Positions 50,382 through 59,537 of a stretch of DNA of 64,000 bases are shown piece by piece (positions within the stretch are counted from its first letter, which is position 1; each line of letters opens with the position of its first letter). The translations under genes and the position numbers were made by a program. The stretch spans positions 5,026,001 to 5,090,000 of the forward strand of contig CP083650.1 of assembly GCA_020099315.1 (NCBI GenBank), in the 5' to 3' direction. The DNA comes from Citrobacter europaeus (GTDB lineage Bacteria; Pseudomonadota; Gammaproteobacteria; Enterobacterales; Enterobacteriaceae). Below the pieces are notes generated by a model that was not told where the DNA came from, did not search any database, and worked only from the letters and a program-made list of their open reading frames with translations.

Positions 50382-51120
50382 GTTGCCCTCCGCATACCGG
50401 GCAGCCGCTGGCACGTCGTAGCGCGAGGCTGCGCCACTGGCTGGTTTTGCCGTCAAACAAGCGTAGCTCTCCGCTGGGCGTCTCAATACCGCTGAGTAAT
50501 TTAATCGCTTCCAGCGCCTGCAAGGTGCCCATCACGCCAACAACCGGTCCGACGATACCGGCGGTACGGCAGTTGCGTTCAGGCTCTACATCATCTGGCC
50601 ACAGGCAGCGATAACAGCCTTGTTCCCACGGTGGCGTGAGCACCATCAGTTGGCCGCCAAAGCCGACGGCGCTGGCGGTGATGAGCGGTGTGTTGAGCGT
50701 TACGCAGGCGGCATTAATTTCCTGGCGCGTGGCCATGTTATCGGTACAGTCGAGCACCACATCGGCACGTGCTACCGCATGCCGGAGCGCATCGCCTTTC
50801 AGTCGCTGCTGGAGCGATACCAGTTCGATATCCGGGTTGAGCCGCGTCAGGCGCTGCTGGGCAACCTGAGATTTTGAACGCGCGATATCATCAGTGGTAA
50901 ACAGGATCTGGCGCTGCAGATTGCTCAGATGAATATCGTCATCGTCTACCAGCGTCAGTTTGCCGATGCCTGCTCCCGCCAGATACAGCGCGGCAGGCGA
51001 ACCTAACCCGCCTAAACCGATAATCAGCACATGGCTATCGAGCAGCTTTTGTTGGCCTTCAATGGCGATATCGCCGAGCAGGATCTGGCGGCTGTAGCGC
51101 ATAAAGTCGCGGTCATTCAT
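50362..51120 (-). CDS. thiF: ThiS adenylyltransferase ThiF
   Basis: E1-like enzyme that adenylates the C-terminus of ThiS (252 residues). Nucleotide loop GLGGLGS at 35-41, acidic LVDDDDIHLSNLQRQ, and zinc-binding pairs CYRC and CPVC. Start at MNDRDFMRYSRQILLGD (51120) by homology; it overlaps thiE by 8 bases. Confidence 0.95.
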   Translation of the reverse strand: MNDRDFMRYSRQILLGDIAIEGQQKLLDSHVLIIGLGGLGSPAALYLAGAGIGKLTLVDDDDIHLSNLQRQILFTTDDIARSKSQVAQQRLTRLNPDIELVSLQQRLKGDALRHAVARADVVLDCTDNMATRQEINAACVTLNTPLITASAVGFGGQLMVLTPPWEQGCYRCLWPDDVEPERNCRTAGIVGPVVGVMGTLQALEAIKLLSGIETPSGELRLFDGKTSQWRSLALRRASGCPVCGGQHADSVQ

Positions 51121-51748
51121 CGCCCACTCCCGCGATATCCAGTAGCTGGCCCGTGGCTTCACGCCAGTCAGCCGCCTGAGTAATCGCGCTGACCACGGCA
51201 ATGCTCCCGACACCGGTCGCCAGCACTGCCGGGGCACGCTCAAGGCTGATACCGCCAATGGCGACGGTCGGGTAATCCGCCAGTCGTTCAATATGACTTG
51301 CCAACTGTGTCAGCCCCTGCGGGGCGGAAGGCATCTGCTTGGTTTGCGTGGGGAAGACATGACCCAGCGCGATATAAGAAGGTTTAGCGGCGAGCGCGAC
51401 GTTTATCTCCATATCATCGTGAGTGGACACCCCCAGGCGTAGCCCCGCCGTTTGAATCGCTTTCAGGTCGGTGGTTTCAAGATCTTCCTGGCCCAGATGC
51501 ACACCGTAAGCGCGGTGCTTAATTGCCAGACGCCAGTAATCGTTGATGAACAGCCGGGCGTCATAGCGACGCCCCAGCTCAATGGCGGCCATGACGTCGG
51601 CTTCGACCTCTTCATCACGCTTATCTTTAATGCGCAGTTGGATCGTGCGCACGCCTGCCTGCAGCAGGCGTTCAATCCATTGCACGCTGTCCACCACTGG
51701 GTAAAGCCCGAGGCGGAACGGCACGGTTGGGAAATCAGGCTGGTACAT
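51113..51748 (-). CDS. thiE: Thiamine-phosphate synthase ThiE
   Basis: Joins HMP-pyrophosphate and thiazole phosphate to thiamine phosphate (211 residues, TIM barrel). The conserved regions are present, with LFINDYWRLAIKHRAYGVHLGQEDL at the pyrophosphate/Mg2+ site and the later GHVFPTQTK and AIGGI. It overlaps thiC by 1 base and thiF by 8, so the operon is tightly coupled. Confidence 0.96.
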   Translation of the reverse strand: MYQPDFPTVPFRLGLYPVVDSVQWIERLLQAGVRTIQLRIKDKRDEEVEADVMAAIELGRRYDARLFINDYWRLAIKHRAYGVHLGQEDLETTDLKAIQTAGLRLGVSTHDDMEINVALAAKPSYIALGHVFPTQTKQMPSAPQGLTQLASHIERLADYPTVAIGGISLERAPAVLATGVGSIAVVSAITQAADWREATGQLLDIAGVGDE

Positions 51749-53646
51749 TACGCCTCCTCTTTTTTGAGGTAGATTTCGCCGCCTTTGGCACGGAAGTTTT
51801 CCGACATATCCGCCATCCCCACTTCAATGGTTTGCGCGGCGGCGTAGTCGCGGACCTCCTGGCTGATTTTCATCGAGCAGAACTTCGGCCCGCACATGGA
51901 ACAGAAGTGGGCGACCTTGCCGGACTCCTGTGGCAGGGTTTCATCGTGGTAGGCGCGGGCGGTGAACGGGTCGAGCGCGAGGTTAAACTGGTCTTCCCAG
52001 CGGAATTCGAAGCGCGCTTTCGACATCGCGTTATCGCGGATCTGCGCGCCCGGATGGCCTTTCGCTAAGTCAGCGGCGTGGGCGGCAATCTTGTAGGTAA
52101 TCAGCCCTTGCTTCACATCTTCTTTGTTCGGCAGGCCGAGGTGCTCTTTCGGTGTGACGTAGCATAGCATCGCGCAGCCAAACCAGCCGATCATCGCCGC
52201 ACCGATCCCGGAAGTGAAGTGGTCATAGCCCGGCGCGATGTCAGTGGTCAATGGCCCTAAGGTGTAGAACGGTGCTTCGTGGCAGCTCTCCAACTCTTCG
52301 GTCATGTTGCGCTGGATCATATGCATGGGTACATGACCCGGGCCTTCAATCATCACCTGCACGTCGTATTCCCAGGCGATTTTGGTCAGCTCGCCCAGCG
52401 TATGCAGTTCGGAGAACTGCGCTTCGTCGTTCGCATCCTGAATTGAACCCGGGCGCAGGCCGTCACCCAGCGACAAGGAGACGTCGTAGGCGGCGCAGAT
52501 TTCGCAAATCTCGCGGAAATGTTCGAACAGGAAGTTCTCTTTGTGATGAGAAAGGCACCATTTCGCCATAATTGAACCGCCGCGTGAGACAATGCCGGTC
52601 AGGCGTTTGGCGGTCATTGGCACGTAGCGCAGCAGCACGCCCGCGTGAATGGTGAAGTAGTCGACGCCCTGTTCAGCCTGCTCCAGCAGCGTGTCGCGGA
52701 AGGCTTCCCAGGTGAGATCTTCGGCGATCCCGTTGACCTTCTCGAGCGCCTGGTAGATCGGTACAGTACCGATCGGTACCGGACTGTTACGCAAAATCCA
52801 CTCGCGGGTTTCGTGGATATAGCGGCCGGTGGAGAGATCCATCACTGTGTCTGCGCCCCAGCGCGTTGACCACACCAGTTTTTCTACCTCTTCTTCGATA
52901 GAGGAGGTGACGGCAGAGTTGCCGATGTTCGCGTTAACCTTTACCAGGAAGTTACGACCGATGATCATCGGCTCGGATTCCGGGTGGTTGATGTTGGCAG
53001 GGATAATCGCGCGGCCCGCGGCGACTTCATCACGCACGAATTCCGGCGTAATGTTTTCCGGCAGGCGCGCGCCAAAGCTCATCCCCGGATGCTGGTGGCG
53101 CAGCACTTCACTGCGAATGCGCTCGCGGCCCATGTTTTCGCGGATGGCGATAAATTCCATCTCCGGGGTGACTATCCCCTGGCGCGCGTAATGCAGTTGG
53201 GTGACTCGCTTACCGGCTTTGGCGCGCTTTGGCGTCAGCAGGCCAGTGAAACGTAGCTCGTCCAGACCATCATCGGCCAGACGTTCTTTGGTATAAGCGG
53301 AACTACGGACGTCTAATTCTTCGCTATCGTTACGCGCGACAATCCACGGCTGGCGCAGTTTTGCCAGACCCTGCTGGACGTTTATCGCCACGTCAGGATC
53401 GCCATACGGCCCGGAGGTGTCGTACACCGGCACGGCTTCGTTCTCTTCGAACTGCGGGTTGTCTTTGCTACCGCCAATCAGCGTCGGGCTGAGCTGAATT
53501 TCGCGCATCGGAATGCGGATATCCGGTTGCGAACCAGTGATATAAATGCGTTTTGAGTTTGGAAAGGCGGTCCCTTCCAGGGTATCGATAAAATGTTGGG
53601 CTTGAGCGCGCTGTTCGCGGCGTGAAGGTTTAGTAGTGGCAGACAT
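51748..53646 (-). CDS. thiC: Phosphomethylpyrimidine synthase ThiC
   Basis: Radical SAM-type enzyme converting aminoimidazole ribotide to HMP phosphate (632 residues; E. coli 631). The C-terminal cluster motif CSMCGPKFC is intact near residue 566. The barrel active-site parts (RGGSIMAKWC, EGPGHVPMH, GLPNKEDVK) are present. First gene of thiCEFSGH, controlled by the TPP riboswitch upstream. Confidence 0.97.
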   Translation of the reverse strand: MSATTKPSRREQRAQAQHFIDTLEGTAFPNSKRIYITGSQPDIRIPMREIQLSPTLIGGSKDNPQFEENEAVPVYDTSGPYGDPDVAINVQQGLAKLRQPWIVARNDSEELDVRSSAYTKERLADDGLDELRFTGLLTPKRAKAGKRVTQLHYARQGIVTPEMEFIAIRENMGRERIRSEVLRHQHPGMSFGARLPENITPEFVRDEVAAGRAIIPANINHPESEPMIIGRNFLVKVNANIGNSAVTSSIEEEVEKLVWSTRWGADTVMDLSTGRYIHETREWILRNSPVPIGTVPIYQALEKVNGIAEDLTWEAFRDTLLEQAEQGVDYFTIHAGVLLRYVPMTAKRLTGIVSRGGSIMAKWCLSHHKENFLFEHFREICEICAAYDVSLSLGDGLRPGSIQDANDEAQFSELHTLGELTKIAWEYDVQVMIEGPGHVPMHMIQRNMTEELESCHEAPFYTLGPLTTDIAPGYDHFTSGIGAAMIGWFGCAMLCYVTPKEHLGLPNKEDVKQGLITYKIAAHAADLAKGHPGAQIRDNAMSKARFEFRWEDQFNLALDPFTARAYHDETLPQESGKVAHFCSMCGPKFCSMKISQEVRDYAAAQTIEVGMADMSENFRAKGGEIYLKKEEA

Positions 53647-53737
53647 AGCTCATTCCAGATAAAAGTAAGGATATGGCTTGTCAGACGACGGATGAAGCAA
53701 GAGAGAAGCTCGCCCGGAGGCGATGCTATTGCAGATT

Positions 53738-53844
53738 GACTCTTGTTCCCTTCGCAGGTTTTAACCTGATCAGGTTCCGCGGATCCCGAATTAACGGTCT
53801 CAGCCTTTTCCACTCATGCTGTTGTGGAAAATAAGCACTCCGAC
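53738..53844 (-). promoter_or_regulatory. TPP riboswitch (THI box) ahead of thiC
   Basis: On the minus strand the aptamer runs from GTCGGAGTGC to GCGAAGGGAA and contains the conserved GGCTGAGACC, GAACCTGATCAGG and CCTGCGAAGGGAA blocks that bind the pyrimidine and pyrophosphate of TPP. Between it and thiC (about 90 bases) lies the expression platform, in E. coli acting on ribosome access and Rho termination. In E. coli this leader was also listed as RNA SroH. Confidence 0.95.
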
Positions 53845-53902
53845 AAGAAGTAACCTCAGTTAAGAGGTAATGAATGTAAGCTACGCGTTAATGCCGCAAA
53901 TC

Positions 53903-54391
53903 TCAAGCATGACGTTTGAGAGTACTACTCTCGTGCATCGCGTCAAATACCAACATGATCAGCTTATCTTCCAGTACGAAACGGGCTTCCAGCGCCTCGC
54001 CGAGATCTGATAAAACCTGTTGGAATTCAAGGAAGTTATCATGATCAATCGCCGTTTCCAGACTGGTATCATAGTAGTTCATGATCAGCTGCGTATTGGC
54101 TTCCAGCAGCGGCCAAATTTTTGTGGCTTTTAAAAGCTGCCCGTTCCCTTCCAATTTATGGAGAATACGTTCATAAATACTGAAGTGTCCGGTGGAGAGG
54201 TAATCGACCAGGCTCTGACAAAAATCATCCAGCGCTTTTTCATTGAGTCGCATGTACGATTCTTTGCCAGGCTTAATGCCAACCAGATTGTAGTAAGCCA
54301 CGAGCAGGTGCTTACGTACATGTAGCCAGCGATCAACCAGTTTATTACTTCCTCCGACGTGCTCCGTCAGGCTTTCCAGCTGGTTTAGCAT
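53903..54391 (-). CDS. rsd: Regulator of sigma D, Rsd
   Basis: Anti-sigma factor that binds sigma-70 in stationary phase and, with HPr, stimulates SpoT (162 residues; E. coli 158). All-helical; the conserved core NKLVDRWLHVRKHLLVAYYNLVGIKPGKE is near the N-terminus. The C-terminal tail (VFDAMHESSTLKRHA) differs from the E. coli ending. Divergent from nudC over 96 bases. Confidence 0.96.
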   Translation of the reverse strand: MLNQLESLTEHVGGSNKLVDRWLHVRKHLLVAYYNLVGIKPGKESYMRLNEKALDDFCQSLVDYLSTGHFSIYERILHKLEGNGQLLKATKIWPLLEANTQLIMNYYDTSLETAIDHDNFLEFQQVLSDLGEALEARFVLEDKLIMLVFDAMHESSTLKRHA

Positions 54392-54487
54392 GATTGACTC
54401 CGCAAGATGGTGTTAAGGAACTGCTCACCCGTAAATGTAAAAATAATGTAAACAACATGCCTGTGAAGCAAAGGTTGCGCAAGAGAT

Positions 54488-55261
54488 ATGGATCGTATAA
54501 TTGAAAAATTTGATAGCGGCTGGTGGATTGTCAGTCATGAGCAAAAGTTATGGTTGCCTCATGGCGAACTGCCTTACGGCGACGCAGCCCGTTTTGATCT
54601 GACCGGGCAGCGCGCCATACCAATAGGCGAATGGGAAGGGGAAACAGTCTGGCTGGTGCAGCAGCAGCGTCGACACGATATGGGGTCGGTACGCCAGATC
54701 ATTGACCAGGATGTTGGCTTGTTTCAACTGGCCGGACGCGGCGTACAGCTGGCCGAGTTTTACCGTTCGCATAAATTCTGCGGTTACTGTGGTCATCCCA
54801 TGCACCCGAGTAAAACGGAATGGGCGATGCTGTGTAGCCACTGTCGCGAACGCTACTACCCGCAAATTGCCCCCTGCATTATCGTCGCCATTCGCCGTGA
54901 TGACTCTATCCTGCTCGCCCAGCATGTTCGCCATCGTAACGGCGTGCATACCGTGCTGGCAGGTTTTGTCGAAGTGGGCGAGACCCTGGAACAGGCGGTG
55001 GCGCGTGAAGTCATGGAAGAGAGCGGCATTAAGGTGAAAAATCTGCGCTACGTCACTTCTCAGCCATGGCCGTTCCCGCAGTCTTTGATGACCGCATTTA
55101 TGGCGGAGTATGATAGCGGCGAAATTGTTATTGACCCGAAAGAGCTGCTGGAAGCGAACTGGTATCGCTATGACGACTTACCGCTTTTACCCCCGCCAGG
55201 CACCGTCGCGCGTCGATTGATTGAAGACACTGTGGCAATGTGTCGGGCTGAGTACGAGTAA
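54488..55261 (+). CDS. nudC: NAD-capped RNA hydrolase NudC
   Basis: Nudix hydrolase that removes the NAD cap from RNA and cleaves NADH (257 residues). The zinc site uses C98, C101, C116 and C119; the Nudix box GFVEVGETLEQAVAREVMEE follows near residue 159, and the NADH-type SQPWPFPQS motif is present downstream. It lies ahead of hemE after 50 bases and may share transcripts with it. Confidence 0.97.
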   Translation: MDRIIEKFDSGWWIVSHEQKLWLPHGELPYGDAARFDLTGQRAIPIGEWEGETVWLVQQQRRHDMGSVRQIIDQDVGLFQLAGRGVQLAEFYRSHKFCGYCGHPMHPSKTEWAMLCSHCRERYYPQIAPCIIVAIRRDDSILLAQHVRHRNGVHTVLAGFVEVGETLEQAVAREVMEESGIKVKNLRYVTSQPWPFPQSLMTAFMAEYDSGEIVIDPKELLEANWYRYDDLPLLPPPGTVARRLIEDTVAMCRAEYE

Positions 55262-55311
55262 AGAACGAGTGGTGATACACTGATGGACTGACGCAATAAG
55301 GAACTGCAAAA

Positions 55312-56376
55312 ATGACCGAACTGAAGAACGATCGTTATCTGCGTGCGCTGCTGCGCCAGCCCGTTGATGTCACTCCGGTATGGATGATGCGCCAGGCAGG
55401 CCGCTATCTGCCGGAATATAAAGCCACGCGCGCCGAGGCGGGCGATTTTATGGCGCTGTGCAAAAATGCCGAGCTGGCCTGCGAAGTCACGCTGCAGCCG
55501 CTACGTCGCTATAAACTTGATGCCGCGATCCTCTTCTCGGATATCCTGACGATTCCTGATGCGATGGGACTTGGGCTGTACTTTGAAGCCGGAGAAGGCC
55601 CACGCTTCACCTCGCCGATCGCCAGCAAGGCTGATGTCGACAAACTGCCGATCCCGGACCCGGAAGATGGCTTGGGTTACGTAATGAATGCGGTGCGCAC
55701 TATTCGCCGTGAACTGAAAGGCGAAGTACCGCTGATCGGCTTCTCCGGTAGTCCGTGGACGCTGGCGACCTATATGGTCGAAGGCGGCAGCAGCAAGGCC
55801 TTCACCGTGATTAAAAAGATGATGTACGCCGATCCAAAAGCGCTGCATCTGCTGCTTGATAAGCTGGCGAAGAGCGTCACCCTGTACCTGAACGCGCAGA
55901 TCAAAGCGGGCGCGCAGTCGGTGATGATTTTCGATACCTGGGGCGGCGTGCTGACCGGTCGCGACTATCAGCAGTTCTCCCTGTACTACATGCACAAAAT
56001 CGTCGATGGCCTGCTGCGTGAGAACGAAGGTCGTCGCGTACCGGTGACGCTGTTCACCAAAGGTGGCGGTCAGTGGCTGGAAGCGATGGCGGAAACCGGC
56101 TGTGATGCGTTAGGTCTCGACTGGACTACCGATATTGCCGATGCGCGTCGTCGTGTTGGTCATAAAGTGGCGCTACAGGGCAATATGGATCCGTCCATGC
56201 TGTATGCGCCGCCAGCCCGCATCGAAGAAGAGGTTGCGACGATTCTGGCCGGATTCGGTCACGGTGAAGGTCATGTCTTCAACCTCGGCCACGGCATCCA
56301 TCAGGACGTACCGCCGGAACATGCTGGGGTGTTTGTGGAGGCGGTGCATCGCCTGTCCGAACAATACCACCGCTAA
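55312..56376 (+). CDS. hemE: Uroporphyrinogen decarboxylase HemE
   Basis: Converts uroporphyrinogen III to coproporphyrinogen III in heme synthesis (354 residues, cytoplasmic dimer). Signature PVWMMRQAGRYLPEY at 22-36 carries the substrate-binding arginines, and GFSGSPWTLATYMVEGG is the second signature. nfi starts 9 bases downstream, suggesting co-transcription. Confidence 0.97.
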   Translation: MTELKNDRYLRALLRQPVDVTPVWMMRQAGRYLPEYKATRAEAGDFMALCKNAELACEVTLQPLRRYKLDAAILFSDILTIPDAMGLGLYFEAGEGPRFTSPIASKADVDKLPIPDPEDGLGYVMNAVRTIRRELKGEVPLIGFSGSPWTLATYMVEGGSSKAFTVIKKMMYADPKALHLLLDKLAKSVTLYLNAQIKAGAQSVMIFDTWGGVLTGRDYQQFSLYYMHKIVDGLLRENEGRRVPVTLFTKGGGQWLEAMAETGCDALGLDWTTDIADARRRVGHKVALQGNMDPSMLYAPPARIEEEVATILAGFGHGEGHVFNLGHGIHQDVPPEHAGVFVEAVHRLSEQYHR

Positions 56377-56385
56377 GGAGTTATT

Positions 56386-57066
56386 ATGGATCTCGCGTCG
56401 CTGCGCGCGCAGCAGCTTGAACTGGCCTCTTCGGTGATCCGCGAGGATCGCCTGAAGAACGATCCGCCGGATCTGATCGGCGGGGCGGACGTTGGGTTTG
56501 AGCAGGGCGGCGAAGTGACGCGAGCCGCGATGGTCTTACTGAAATACCCCTCGCTGGAACTGGTTGAATACAAGGTGGCGCGAATCGCCACCACCATGCC
56601 CTACATTCCTGGCTTTCTCTCCTTTCGCGAAACCCCCGCGCTGATGGCCGCCTGGCAGTTGCTCTCGTACAAGCCTGATCTGCTATTTGTTGACGGTCAT
56701 GGTATCTCTCATCCGCGCCGTCTGGGTGTGTCCAGCCATTTTGGCCTGCTGGTGGATGTCCCGACGATCGGCGTGGCGAAAAAGCGGCTGTGCGGCAAGT
56801 TTGAGCCGCTTGCCGCCGAACCCGGAGCATTAGCCCCGTTGCTGGATAAAGGCGAACAGCTGGCATGGGTCTGGCGCAGCAAAGCACGCTGTAATCCGCT
56901 GTTTATCTCTACGGGGCACCGCGTGAGTATGGACAGCGCGCTGGCGTGGGTGCAACGCTGTATGAACGGCTATCGTCTGCCGGAACCAACACGCTGGGCA
57001 GATGCGGTGGCATCCGAACGCCCGGCTTTTACGCGGCTTGCAGCAAAAACGCCCCATATCGGGTAA
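56386..57066 (+). CDS. nfi: Endonuclease V
   Basis: Repair nuclease that cuts near deoxyinosine and other deaminated bases (226 residues; E. coli 223). Catalytic aspartate in GADVGFEQGGE (residues 33-43) and the VDGHGISHPRRLG loop are intact. The ribosome site AAGGAG precedes ATG 56386. The C-terminus (AAKTPHIG) diverges from E. coli. Follows hemE by 9 bases. Confidence 0.96.
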   Translation: MDLASLRAQQLELASSVIREDRLKNDPPDLIGGADVGFEQGGEVTRAAMVLLKYPSLELVEYKVARIATTMPYIPGFLSFRETPALMAAWQLLSYKPDLLFVDGHGISHPRRLGVSSHFGLLVDVPTIGVAKKRLCGKFEPLAAEPGALAPLLDKGEQLAWVWRSKARCNPLFISTGHRVSMDSALAWVQRCMNGYRLPEPTRWADAVASERPAFTRLAAKTPHIG

Positions 57067-57099
57067 ACTGCCGCTAATTTCCGTATTTGAGAACTCATC

Positions 57100-57690
57100 A
57101 TGTTACAAAATCCGATTCACCTGCGTCTGGAGAAGCTGGAAAGCTGGCAGCACGTCACATTTATGGCCTGCCTGTGCGAACGCATGTACCCAAACTACGC
57201 CATGTTCTGCAAGCAAACTGAATTTGGCGATGGACAGATTTACCGCCGAATTCTGGATCTGATTTGGGAAGCGCTGACGGTTAAAGACGCGAAAATCAAT
57301 TTCGATAGCCAACTGGAGAAGTTTGAAGAGGCCATTCCTTCTGCAGATGATTACGATCTGTACGGCGTTTATCCGGCGATTGATGCCTGTGTGGCATTAA
57401 GCGAACTGATGCATTCGCGTCTTAGCGGTGAAACGCTGGAGCATGCCATTGAAGTTAGTAAGGCTTCGATTACGACGGTTGCGATGCTGGAAATGACCCA
57501 GGCTGGTCGCGAAATGACCGATGAAGAGCTCAAAGAGAACCCGGCTGTTGAACAAGAATGGGATATTCAGTGGGAAATTTTCCGACTTTTAGCCGACTGT
57601 GAAGAACGCGATATTGAGCTGATAAAAGGGCTTCGTGCAGACCTGCGCGAGGCTGGTGAGAGCAATATTGGTATAAATTTTCAGCAATGA
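57100..57690 (+). CDS. yjaG: DUF416 family protein YjaG
   Basis: Conserved enterobacterial protein of 196 residues, mostly helical, soluble, without signal peptide; DUF416 family. No function is established and none can be read from motifs. In many relatives it is linked to hupA, as here (186 bases upstream of it). Confidence 0.93.
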   Translation: MLQNPIHLRLEKLESWQHVTFMACLCERMYPNYAMFCKQTEFGDGQIYRRILDLIWEALTVKDAKINFDSQLEKFEEAIPSADDYDLYGVYPAIDACVALSELMHSRLSGETLEHAIEVSKASITTVAMLEMTQAGREMTDEELKENPAVEQEWDIQWEIFRLLADCEERDIELIKGLRADLREAGESNIGINFQQ

Positions 57691-57876
57691 CACCACAAAA
57701 CGTGATTTAACGCCTGATTTGTCGTGCCTGAAGGCTTCCCATCCGCCCCCGGTCTGGTCTACATTTGGGGGGCGAAAAAAAGTGGCTATCGGTGCGTGTA
57801 TGCAGGAGAGTGCTTTTCTGGCATTTCCGTCGCACTCGATGCTTAGCAAGCGATAAACACATTGTAAGGATAACTT

Positions 57877-58149
57877 ATGAACAAGACTCAACTGATTGAT
57901 GTAATTGCAGACAAAGCAGAACTGTCTAAAACACAGGCTAAAGCTGCTCTGGAATCCACTCTGGCTGCTATTACTGAGTCTCTGAAAGAAGGCGATGCTG
58001 TACAACTGGTTGGTTTCGGTACCTTCAAAGTGAACCACCGTGCTGAGCGCACTGGCCGCAACCCGCAGACCGGTAAAGAAATCAAAATTGCCGCAGCTAA
58101 CGTACCGGCATTTGTTTCTGGTAAAGCACTGAAAGACGCGGTTAAGTAA
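57877..58149 (+). CDS. hupA: DNA-binding protein HU-alpha
   Basis: Histone-like nucleoid protein (90 residues), which with HU-beta bends and constrains DNA, including at oriC. MNKTQLIDVIADKAELSKTQ and the arm region GFGTFKVNHRAERTGRNPQTGKEI with the proline-tipped beta arm are intact. Preceded by AAGGATAACTT; its terminator stem lies inside the following frame (58177-58198). Confidence 0.98.
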   Translation: MNKTQLIDVIADKAELSKTQAKAALESTLAAITESLKEGDAVQLVGFGTFKVNHRAERTGRNPQTGKEIKIAAANVPAFVSGKALKDAVK

Positions 58150-58154
58150 TTCGC

Positions 58155-58853
58155 GTGGCAGTGAACAGTTTTATCGAAGGGGCGTTTTCGCCCCTTTTGT
58201 CCATCTGGCGTCATTCGCTGTGGCTTTCAGGTGTTCTGTTGCTGTCTGCCTGCAGTCGCCATTCTGAGCTTCCTCCGTTCACAGCCAGCGGCTATGTTGG
58301 CGATCAGGGGGCAGTACGCATTTGGCGTAAAGATTCCAGCGACGATGTTCACTTGCTCTCGGTATTTAGTCCGTGGCGTAAAGGCGATACCACCACCAGT
58401 GAATACCGCTGGCAGGGTGACTCGCTCTCTCTGATAGAACTCAACGTGTACAGTAAACCGCCGGAACATGTTCGTATACGCTTTGATGACCGGGGTGAAC
58501 TGAGTTTCATGCAGCGTGAGGTCGACGGTCTTAAGCAGCAGCTTTCCAGCGATCAAATCGCGCTTTACCGCTACCGTGCCGATCAAATCCGCCAGACCAG
58601 CGATGCGTTGCGTCAGGGACGGGTGATATTGCGTCAGGGACGCTGGCATGCGAATAACACGGTCACAACCTGTGAAGGTGAGACGCTGAAGCCCGATCTT
58701 GAATCGTGGGCGATAAACCATATTGAGCGCCGCCAGAGCCATTCATCCGTAGAGGTGAGCGTGGCATGGCTGGAAGCGCCCGAAGGATCGCAGCTCCTGC
58801 TGGTCGCCAACGAAGACTTCTGTCACTGGCAACCGAAAGAGAAAACCTTCTGA
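58155..58853 (+). CDS. yjaH: DUF1481 family putative lipoprotein YjaH
   Basis: Conserved protein of unknown function (up to 232 residues). GTG at 58155 is the longest start. However, the first codons overlap the hupA terminator; a TTG at 58197 would give MSIWRHSLWLSGVLLLSAC, a compact lipoprotein signal with LSAC lipobox, so the true start may be there. The mature part begins after that cysteine and contains a 7-codon tandem repeat LRQGRVI LRQGRW. Likely envelope protein; expression from hupA read-through or own promoter unclear. Confidence 0.8.
   Translation: MAVNSFIEGAFSPLLSIWRHSLWLSGVLLLSACSRHSELPPFTASGYVGDQGAVRIWRKDSSDDVHLLSVFSPWRKGDTTTSEYRWQGDSLSLIELNVYSKPPEHVRIRFDDRGELSFMQREVDGLKQQLSSDQIALYRYRADQIRQTSDALRQGRVILRQGRWHANNTVTTCEGETLKPDLESWAINHIERRQSHSSVEVSVAWLEAPEGSQLLLVANEDFCHWQPKEKTF
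58177..58200 (+). terminator. hupA terminator (inside annotated start of yjaH)
   Basis: AAGGGGCG, loop TTTT, CGCCCCTTTT, then GT. A typical intrinsic terminator 27 bases after the hupA stop. Confidence 0.87.
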
Positions 58854-58876
58854 TAATCTGCCATCAGGAAATACTG

Positions 58877-59320
58877 TTACCAGTGGCCCATTCCCATATG
58901 GCCGCCGCCGCGATGGTAACCGCCACCGCCGCATCCGCCGTAACCCATTCCCGCTCCGCGAGGTACGCCTGCCTGCGCCATTGCGACATCGCGTTTAACG
59001 CGTTGCTCGTCAAGGGACTGATTCAACGCCTCCATCTCTTTTGCCACGGCATTAATTTTTGCCGTGTCCGGCGAACTGGCTGTTAGCAACGCGTTGTACT
59101 CATAACGTTTGGAAGTCAGCTGTTGGCGCAATGCGCTAGTTTGTGAGTAGTAATCATCATAAATTTTCTGCGCGGTAGCCTGCTGCTCAGCGGTCATTGG
59201 CGTACCGCCCCGTTGCTGCATTCCGTCACCATATCCCCAGTGATTCTGCGCCAGCGCCGGGGTCGAGCCCAGTGCGATAAGAGAGAGTGCAATCAGCGCC
59301 AGTTTGTTGTTCCGTTTCAT
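58877..59320 (-). CDS. zraP: Zinc resistance-associated periplasmic protein ZraP
   Basis: Periplasmic zinc-binding chaperone of the CpxP/ZraP family (147 residues; about 141 in E. coli), third member of the ZraPSR system. Signal peptide about residues 1-24 (cleavage after PALA). The helical core carries the LTSKRYEYNALL LTXXQ-like region, and the Gly/His/Met-rich tail (CGGGGYHRGGGHMGMGHW) is the probable metal site. Divergent from zraSR; expression from a sigma-54 promoter with ZraR. Confidence 0.95.
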   Translation of the reverse strand: MKRNNKLALIALSLIALGSTPALAQNHWGYGDGMQQRGGTPMTAEQQATAQKIYDDYYSQTSALRQQLTSKRYEYNALLTASSPDTAKINAVAKEMEALNQSLDEQRVKRDVAMAQAGVPRGAGMGYGGCGGGGYHRGGGHMGMGHW

Positions 59321-59356
59321 GGTTCGTTCTCCTGTTGGTTAGCTTACATACCTGTT

Positions 59357-59373
59357 TGCATCTTCCGTGCCAA
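59357..59373 (-). promoter_or_regulatory. Sigma-54 promoter of zraP
   Basis: On the minus strand TTGGCACGGAAGATGCA: GG and GC dinucleotides of the -24 and -12 elements are exactly 10 bases apart. About 40 bases before the zraP start. Confidence 0.85.
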
Positions 59374-59425
59374 AGCGGCAATCCCAGCCCTGCGGGCGCT
59401 GTACTCGTCGTCTCTGTAGAGAAGC

Positions 59426-59471
59426 GAGTAAAAATGACTCGCCAGAACGCGCTAACGGGTCATTTTTACCC
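59426..59471. promoter_or_regulatory. Two palindromic ZraR binding sites
   Basis: GAGTAAAAATGACTC (59426-59440) and GGGTCATTTTTACCC (59457-59471) are two dyads in mirrored order, centred 31 bases apart, between the divergent sigma-54 promoters. They match the kind of site reported for ZraR activation in E. coli; one cluster could serve both zraP and zraSR. Confidence 0.75.
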
Positions 59472-59521
59472 GCTACTTGCAGCTGTTTGTGTCTGAGGGC
59501 AGGGTTCTTAAGGAGAAAAAA

Positions 59522-59537
59522 TGGCATGATTTCTGCT
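59522..59537 (+). promoter_or_regulatory. Sigma-54 promoter of zraSR
   Basis: TGGCATGATTTCTGCT: -24 GG and -12 GC with 10 bases between, 47 bases before the zraS start. Confidence 0.83.
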
